Positions 60,199 through 64,000 of a DNA stretch of 64,000 nucleotides are shown here, one piece after another. The position numbers and the translations under genes were made by a program. This stretch comes from Chlamydiales bacterium (GTDB lineage: Bacteria > Chlamydiota > Chlamydiia > Chlamydiales > Simkaniaceae): assembly GCA_024233395.1 (NCBI GenBank), contig JACKPR010000002.1:62001-126000 (forward strand), in the 5' to 3' direction. How positions within the stretch are numbered: position 1 is the first letter of the stretch; each line of letters opens with the position of its first letter. A model generated the notes under the pieces. The model made no database searches and was not told the origin of the DNA. It saw nothing but the letters and a program-made list of their open reading frames with translations.

Positions 60199-60462
60199 AT
60201 GGCAAAAAAAGCAGCAGCTAATTCAAAGTTCATGAAGCCAATGAAAATCAGCGCAGAACTCGCTGAAGTTGTCGGAAAAGGACCTATGCCACGTACTGAA
60301 GTGACAAAAAAACTTTGGGCTTATATCAAAAAACACAAAAGACAAGATCCAGATAACAAGCGAAACATCATTCCTGATGAGAAGCTCTCAAAAGTTTTTG
60401 GTGGAAAAAGAGCCATCAACATGTTTGACATGACTAAGAAAGTAAACAAACACCTTTCTTAA
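60199..60462 (+). CDS. SWIB/MDM2-domain protein
   Basis: A single SWIB domain of 87 residues: FMKPMKISAELAEVVGKGPM, RTEVTKKLWAYIKKHKRQDP, and IIPDEKLSKVFGGKRAINMF. SWIB domains belong to eukaryotic chromatin remodelling factors; in bacteria they are typical of chlamydiae, where one is thought to act on the condensed nucleoid or DNA topology. The N-terminus is basic (AKKAAANSK). Strong ribosome site, own promoter and own terminator make it a single-gene unit that could be highly expressed. Confidence 0.93.
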   Translation: MAKKAAANSKFMKPMKISAELAEVVGKGPMPRTEVTKKLWAYIKKHKRQDPDNKRNIIPDEKLSKVFGGKRAINMFDMTKKVNKHLS

Positions 60463-60475
60463 AAAACGTCTTACC

Positions 60476-60509
60476 ATTTTCCGTACTCCCATTGGGGAGT
60501 GCGGAAAAT
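60476..60509 (+). terminator. Intrinsic terminator of the SWIB gene
   Basis: A 15-bp stem with one G-T pair (ATTTTCCGTACTCCC with GGGAGTGCGGAAAAT), loop ATTG, followed by TCTTTTCTTCTT. Confidence 0.85.
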
Positions 60510-60522
60510 TCTTTTCTTCTTG

Positions 60523-60528
60523 TATAAT
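60523..60528 (+). promoter_or_regulatory. -10 box just upstream of ispD
   Basis: TATAAT ends only 7 bases before the ispD ATG at 60536, so transcription from it would begin at or within a base or two of the start codon, giving a leaderless message. No Shine-Dalgarno lies before the ATG. Confidence 0.5.
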
Positions 60529-60535
60529 TACCCCT

Positions 60536-61171
60536 ATGAAAACTATTTCTTTAATCTTACTTGCCGGTGGCAAAGGAACACGGATGGGATCTGAGATCCC
60601 AAAAGTTTTTCTTTCATTAAAAAAAAGAGCGATCATTCTCCATAGCTTCGAACTTTTTTCTTCTATGAAAGAAATCGACGAAATCGTCGTTGTTTGCCCA
60701 AAATCCTATCATTCCTATTTCCCTTCAGGAACCCGATTTGCAAATCCAGGAAAAGAACGGCAAGATTCCGTTGAAAATGGTTTTAAGAAAACAACAGGTG
60801 ATATCATTTTAATTCATGATGGAGCCCGTCCTTTTATCACTAAAGAAGATGTTTTAAAACTCCTTCATGAAGGGATTCCTACGGGTGCAGCAACCCTTGG
60901 AAGCCCCATCAAAAACACCATCAAACAAGTCGACCAAAACTCCCTTGTTGAAAAAACACTCGATCGCTCTCTTCTTTACGAAATGTATACCCCTCAACTC
61001 TTAAAACGAGAGTTACTAGAAAAAGGGCTTGCAGCAGCAAAAGAACAAAAACTCACCGATGATGTTGCCCTTGCAGAACTCATTGGCCACCCCGTAAAAA
61101 TTGTGACAGGTTCATCCCACAACATTAAAATCACCCATCCTATTGACCTCAAACTCGCAGAGATCTTATGA
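60536..61171 (+). CDS. ispD: 2-C-methyl-D-erythritol 4-phosphate cytidylyltransferase
   Basis: Third step of the MEP isoprenoid pathway: CTP plus MEP gives CDP-ME. The nucleotide loop is LLAGGKGTRMGSEIPKVFLS; then GKERQDSVENGFKKT, ILIHDGARPFI, AATLGSPIKNTIK, and KLTDDVALAELIGHPVKIV. Length 211 is normal. It starts right after a TATAAT box and terminator. It is followed 34 bases later by truA, an order known in Chlamydia (SWIB-region-ispD-truA). Confidence 0.95.
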   Translation: MKTISLILLAGGKGTRMGSEIPKVFLSLKKRAIILHSFELFSSMKEIDEIVVVCPKSYHSYFPSGTRFANPGKERQDSVENGFKKTTGDIILIHDGARPFITKEDVLKLLHEGIPTGAATLGSPIKNTIKQVDQNSLVEKTLDRSLLYEMYTPQLLKRELLEKGLAAAKEQKLTDDVALAELIGHPVKIVTGSSHNIKITHPIDLKLAEIL

Positions 61172-61205
61172 AAAAGATGAAATTTAATTTGTCGATAGGT
61201 TCATC

Positions 61206-61931
61206 ATGAAGTATCGAATGAACCTCAGTTACGACGGAACCCATTATAGTGGGTGGGCCATTCAACCGAATAGCACCTCTATTCAACAGCTCATCCAAAA
61301 AGCGCTGCAAACGATTCTCCGCGTTGAAACTCCAATTATTGGCTCAGGACGAACGGATGCAGGGGTTCATGCGAGACTCCAAGTTGCCCACTTTTCCCAT
61401 CCAGAAACACTCAATCTTTCATCCTTACGTTATTCATTAAATGGGATTCTTCCTCGAGATATCCGGATTCATGAGATTCTCCCAGTTGATGAAGATTTCC
61501 ATGCCCGCTTTAGTGTTAAAAAAAAGATTTACCATTATTATCTTTCAACCACTCAAGACCCCTTTAACTACCGCTATGCGCATTATATCCATACCCCCCT
61601 TGATCTCGAGCTCCTGAAAAAAGCTCTTCCCCTTCTTCTGGGGACCCACGATTTTTCAGCCTTTGCCTCTAGTGGCTGCGGCGCTAAGAATCCGGTCAAA
61701 ACCCTATACAGTCTTAAAATCCTCTCCCAGGAGCAGGGATTTTGCCTTCGATTCGAAGGCGATGGCTTCCTCTACAAAATGGTCCGCAATATCACGGGAA
61801 CCCTCTTAGAAATCGCGACTCATAAGCGCCCTCTTGAAGATTTACCGAGAATTCTTGCTTCTAAGGATCGGACCCAAGCTGGTGCTACAGCCCCTGCACA
61901 CGCTCTCTTTCTCCATCATGTTGAATATTAA
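61206..61931 (+). CDS. truA: tRNA pseudouridine(38-40) synthase
   Basis: Modifies U38-U40 in tRNA anticodon arms. The catalytic Asp is in SGRTDAGVHARLQVAHF (about residue 52). Other family parts: MNLSYDGTHYSGWAIQP, FHARFSVKKKIYHYYL, GTHDFSAFASSGC and FEGDGFLYKMVRNITGTLLE. Length 241 is normal. A GATAGGTTCATC motif sits directly before the ATG. Together with ispD it likely forms one message. Confidence 0.95.
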   Translation: MKYRMNLSYDGTHYSGWAIQPNSTSIQQLIQKALQTILRVETPIIGSGRTDAGVHARLQVAHFSHPETLNLSSLRYSLNGILPRDIRIHEILPVDEDFHARFSVKKKIYHYYLSTTQDPFNYRYAHYIHTPLDLELLKKALPLLLGTHDFSAFASSGCGAKNPVKTLYSLKILSQEQGFCLRFEGDGFLYKMVRNITGTLLEIATHKRPLEDLPRILASKDRTQAGATAPAHALFLHHVEY

Positions 61932-62002
61932 CTGTATACAATACGATATTAAATTATTTATTATGATTCATTTATATTCGAATCAAGATTATTATTGTTG
62001 TC

Positions 62003-62863
62003 ATGACAACCGGAACTGATCCAATATCCATGCTGCTCAATCAGCAATCCAAACAACAAGCTGGTGCAGATGAAAAAGGCATCTCAGATGCCTTTGAAGT
62101 GGTCCTTAAAATTATTTTTTGGGTAGTTGATCATATCCCCTTTATTAATACCTGGTTTCTCAATCACTACAACAACACGATCCCTGATACAGCGGCTAAA
62201 ACCTTCAACGATCGGGAACTCATCCAACTGAGCGCTTTTCCCTGCCCCTCTTTCTTCACCGCAAGACAAATTGCCCATTTTCAACCTAGAATCGCTCAAG
62301 ACTATCGCGCATTAATCGCTAGATCTGACCAAGCCCCTCCATATTCACTTTGTTATTCGATGCTTGGTGTCGTATCAACTGAACCTACCTGTACACAGGC
62401 CCTCGATCAAAGAGTCACTCTATTATATCAAGGACAAGCCTCGATTCATTTGGGAATTCCCGATCCAGAAAAACGGCCGACTCTTTCTCCAGATTTTATC
62501 TCTTCATGTGTCCGCATCCTTCCACCAATGCCATTGACAGAGCTTTTTATCCATGGTCCCATTGCAAATGAAGCTGATAGAGTCAAACTCAAAGCAATCA
62601 TTACAACAACGAATGCTTTAGCAACGCTTCATCTGGAAGTTGGAGAAGCCTCTGCAACATACTTTACTGCTGAGGCCCATGGTATGTTAGAGGCCAATCA
62701 TACGATTACCGTTTTTAATCTAACGCTTACGGGAACAAAAAGTGCATTAACCTTTGATGCCGACCCCTGGGGACCGCTTAACGCTCATCCTCGATGTGCC
62801 CTGACTTATACCAATGTAGAAGCTCCTGATAGCTTTGTTCCAAACACTCTAACATTCCAATAA
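62003..62863 (+). CDS. Hypothetical protein with weak leucine-rich-repeat-like region
   Basis: Not recognised. The 286 residues have one hydrophobic segment near 32-52 (FEVVLKIIFWVVDHIPFINTW) and no signal peptide. The C-terminal third has lines such as LTELFIHGPIANEADRVKL, NALATLHLEVGEA and HTITVFNLTLTGTKSAL, which resemble beta strands of leucine-rich repeats but are too few to be sure. No Shine-Dalgarno is seen. Such proteins are common accessory genes in environmental chlamydiae; host interaction is a guess. Confidence 0.5.
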   Translation: MTTGTDPISMLLNQQSKQQAGADEKGISDAFEVVLKIIFWVVDHIPFINTWFLNHYNNTIPDTAAKTFNDRELIQLSAFPCPSFFTARQIAHFQPRIAQDYRALIARSDQAPPYSLCYSMLGVVSTEPTCTQALDQRVTLLYQGQASIHLGIPDPEKRPTLSPDFISSCVRILPPMPLTELFIHGPIANEADRVKLKAIITTTNALATLHLEVGEASATYFTAEAHGMLEANHTITVFNLTLTGTKSALTFDADPWGPLNAHPRCALTYTNVEAPDSFVPNTLTFQ

Positions 62864-62896
62864 ATTCTAATTCTATGTAGAATTATTGATTTCCAT

Positions 62897-62980
62897 GCCG
62901 ATGTGGTGGAATTGGTAGACACGGTAGATTCAAAATCTGCTTATAGCAATATAGTGCTGGTTCGAGTCCAGTCATCGGCA
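62897..62980 (+). tRNA. tRNA-Leu (anticodon CAA)
   Basis: A type II tRNA: acceptor GCCGATG/CATCGGC, anticodon arm GTAGA-TTCAAAA-TCTGC with CAA, long variable arm (TTATAGCAATATAGT), T arm GCTGG-TTCGAGT-CCAGT. 84 nt including the A discriminator; no CCA encoded. It reads UUG. Confidence 0.95.
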
Positions 62981-62990
62981 AAAACTTTTC

Positions 62991-63116
62991 TTAGATCACC
63001 TTCGGAATACCCCATTTTAAGTCCTTGCGTACTCGATAAAGAGCAAGTAAGCAAACGATCATAATCACTAAAAAGACAGCGGCATTTATATTGCGATCGA
63101 TCGTTCCTACAAACAT
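62991..63116 (-). pseudogene. Possible remnant of a membrane protein gene
   Basis: An open frame on the minus strand from a point after 63170 reads FFATGFGTTLIQLPIMFVG, then NAAVFLVIMIVCLLALYRVR and KDLKWGIPKVI, ending TAA at 62991. The only ATG (63116) gives 41 residues with one membrane helix. The longer form has no start codon because TAG precedes it. It may be the tail of a lost transporter or a genuine tiny membrane protein. Confidence 0.3.
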
Positions 63117-63257
63117 TATCGGTAGCTGGATAAGAGTCGTTCCAAAACCTGTTGCAAAAAAGCCATCTCCTTTTTGAACCTATCCGTAAACCCAAATACC
63201 TTTTCTTTTATTCCAAATCATGGAACACTTTTTTCCAAAATAAAAATGGAAGGTTTA

Positions 63258-63878
63258 ATGGAATCGAGCCAACAAACACCCCTATGGAATAAAAATTCTC
63301 CGCAACTATGGGCAAAAGTTTTTGAATATCTCGGCAAACCCCATGCCGCAATTTCTACAGCTACACAAAGAGCTACGCTTCTTTTCTATGAAAGGGTTTA
63401 CTTCGAAATCATTCAATTTTATAAAGATGATGGAGGAGAACTCTACGTGATTCGCCATTTTTCCTCTTACCCTGGACAATCGACTCCGAAAAAACTAGAA
63501 CGCATTATGGAAAAAGTTCTCTCTAGCCCCATCAATCGCTATCAAGGGATTGGATGGATGGGAAGAAGAATCTTCCCTATTTATGAAGAAGGATTAAAAG
63601 TAGAACGGTTAGAAATTTGGAAAGGGTTGAAGGGAGGCTATCACCATATTGCTAGACATACACCAGAACTTCTTCTCCCCGGCCTTGAATTCGGAAGAGC
63701 TTTTAGAACATGGCGCTCTAACCAAAATACTCTTAAGCTACCATCTACTCCCCCTAAACCCAAACACTCCAGAGCAAGAAGCCTTTCACCCTGCCATCGT
63801 GTCCCAAGCAGCGAGCAACCCCAAGCTTCAAGGTTTCAAAGAGTAACTTTTAGAGAAGTTGAAGAGGAATGTAGCTAA
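63258..63878 (+). CDS. Hypothetical protein with F-box-like N-terminus
   Basis: Not firmly recognised. Near the start NSPQLWAKVFEYLGKPHAAI and TATQRATLLFYERVYFE have the spacing of an F-box (Leu-Trp, Phe, Tyr-Leu), and F-box proteins are known effectors in amoeba-associated chlamydiae, but the match is short. The rest is basic, ending in a Pro/Ser-rich tail (LPSTPPKPKHSRARSLSP). I start at 63258, where GGAAGG lies a few bases upstream; ATGs at 63246 and 63174 are alternatives. Confidence 0.5.
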   Translation: MESSQQTPLWNKNSPQLWAKVFEYLGKPHAAISTATQRATLLFYERVYFEIIQFYKDDGGELYVIRHFSSYPGQSTPKKLERIMEKVLSSPINRYQGIGWMGRRIFPIYEEGLKVERLEIWKGLKGGYHHIARHTPELLLPGLEFGRAFRTWRSNQNTLKLPSTPPKPKHSRARSLSPCHRVPSSEQPQASRFQRVTFREVEEECS

Positions 63879-63950
63879 AGTTGCTTAAAATGATTTTTAC
63901 TTCTTTTCAGTCACTTTTCATTTATTCTTTTTTATGGCATTCTTTCTCCT

Positions 63951-64000
63951 ATGAAAAAAGCTGCCGAAAAGGCAAAAAATGATTACCAGGGTAGGATCAT
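63951..64000 (+). CDS. Possible start of a gene cut by the window end
   Basis: An ATG at 63951 opens MKKAAEKAKNDYQGRI to the window edge with no stop. There is no clear ribosome site, only a pyrimidine-rich stretch, so the call is weak. Confidence 0.25.
   Translation, partial: MKKAAEKAKNDYQGRI

Noticed and set aside
62941..63195. An 84-codon minus-strand frame crossing the tRNA-Leu end
   Set aside because: It covers the 3' end of the tRNA, has no ribosome site and a Cys/Arg-rich, unnatural composition.
1..64000. Insertion sequences, integrases or prophage genes
   Set aside because: No transposase, integrase or phage structural motif was found in any frame; mobile-like signals are limited to small noncoding repeats.

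Overview
The window is an AT-rich bacterial chromosome segment with close gene packing. It almost certainly comes from a member of the Chlamydiota outside the classic Chlamydia genus, an amoeba- or protist-associated environmental chlamydia. The evidence is a fused alpha-beta glycyl-tRNA synthetase, a SWIB-domain protein beside ispD and truA, a soluble plant-type PlsB, a TyrP-type transporter, an RF2 gene with the classic in-frame UGA, and blocks of gene order that I recall from Chlamydia. Those blocks are rplI-rpsR-rpsF-pth-rplY; glgA-pgsA-glyQS; dnaG-small gene-mutS; rpsN-rpmJ; DUF177-rpmF-plsX and rng-plsB-insulinase; yebC-GNAT-prfB-SWIB-ispD-truA. I cannot fix the family from sequence alone.

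Layout: 1-10 kb holds translation genes, prs, tRNA-Gln, glycogen synthase, phospholipid synthesis, rlmN and glyQS. 10.0-15.1 kb is accessory DNA: a tandem pair of promoter-short RNA-terminator units, a secreted GH81-type beta-1,3-glucanase, a membrane-anchored methyltransferase and two tandem PAP2-like genes, one with a damaged active site. 15-29 kb carries DNA replication and repair (dnaG, mutS, uvrC, uvrD-like), Asp23-type proteins, rpsN-rpmJ and rpmH-rnpA. 29-42.6 kb has tyrP, pcnB, lpxB, rpmF-plsX, rng, plsB and an M16 protease. 42.7-49.6 kb holds three secreted seven-bladed YVTN propeller paralogs, the remains of a fourth, and a GH63-like glucosidase. 49.6-54.4 kb has two membrane lipid or trafficking-type genes and two unknown genes, one of 896 residues. 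54.4-63.9 kb has yebC, two acetyltransferases, prfB, a plant UGP3-like pyrophosphorylase, SWIB, ispD, truA, tRNA-Leu and unknown, possibly host-directed genes.

Two themes stand out. First, a short motif, GGATAGGTTCATG, recurs about 15 times. It supplies the start codon of several unrelated genes, forms a terminator hairpin once, and forms the ends of two roughly 167-bp imperfect palindromes (29109-29276 and 59722-59887), which look like a dispersed intergenic element family. Second, four conserved genes (mutS, the DUF177 gene, plsX, the M16 protease) are each broken by one single-base shift at or near a short base run. This looks more like sequence error or recent decay than regulation, but it needs reads to decide.

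No IS element, prophage, CRISPR array or rRNA was seen.
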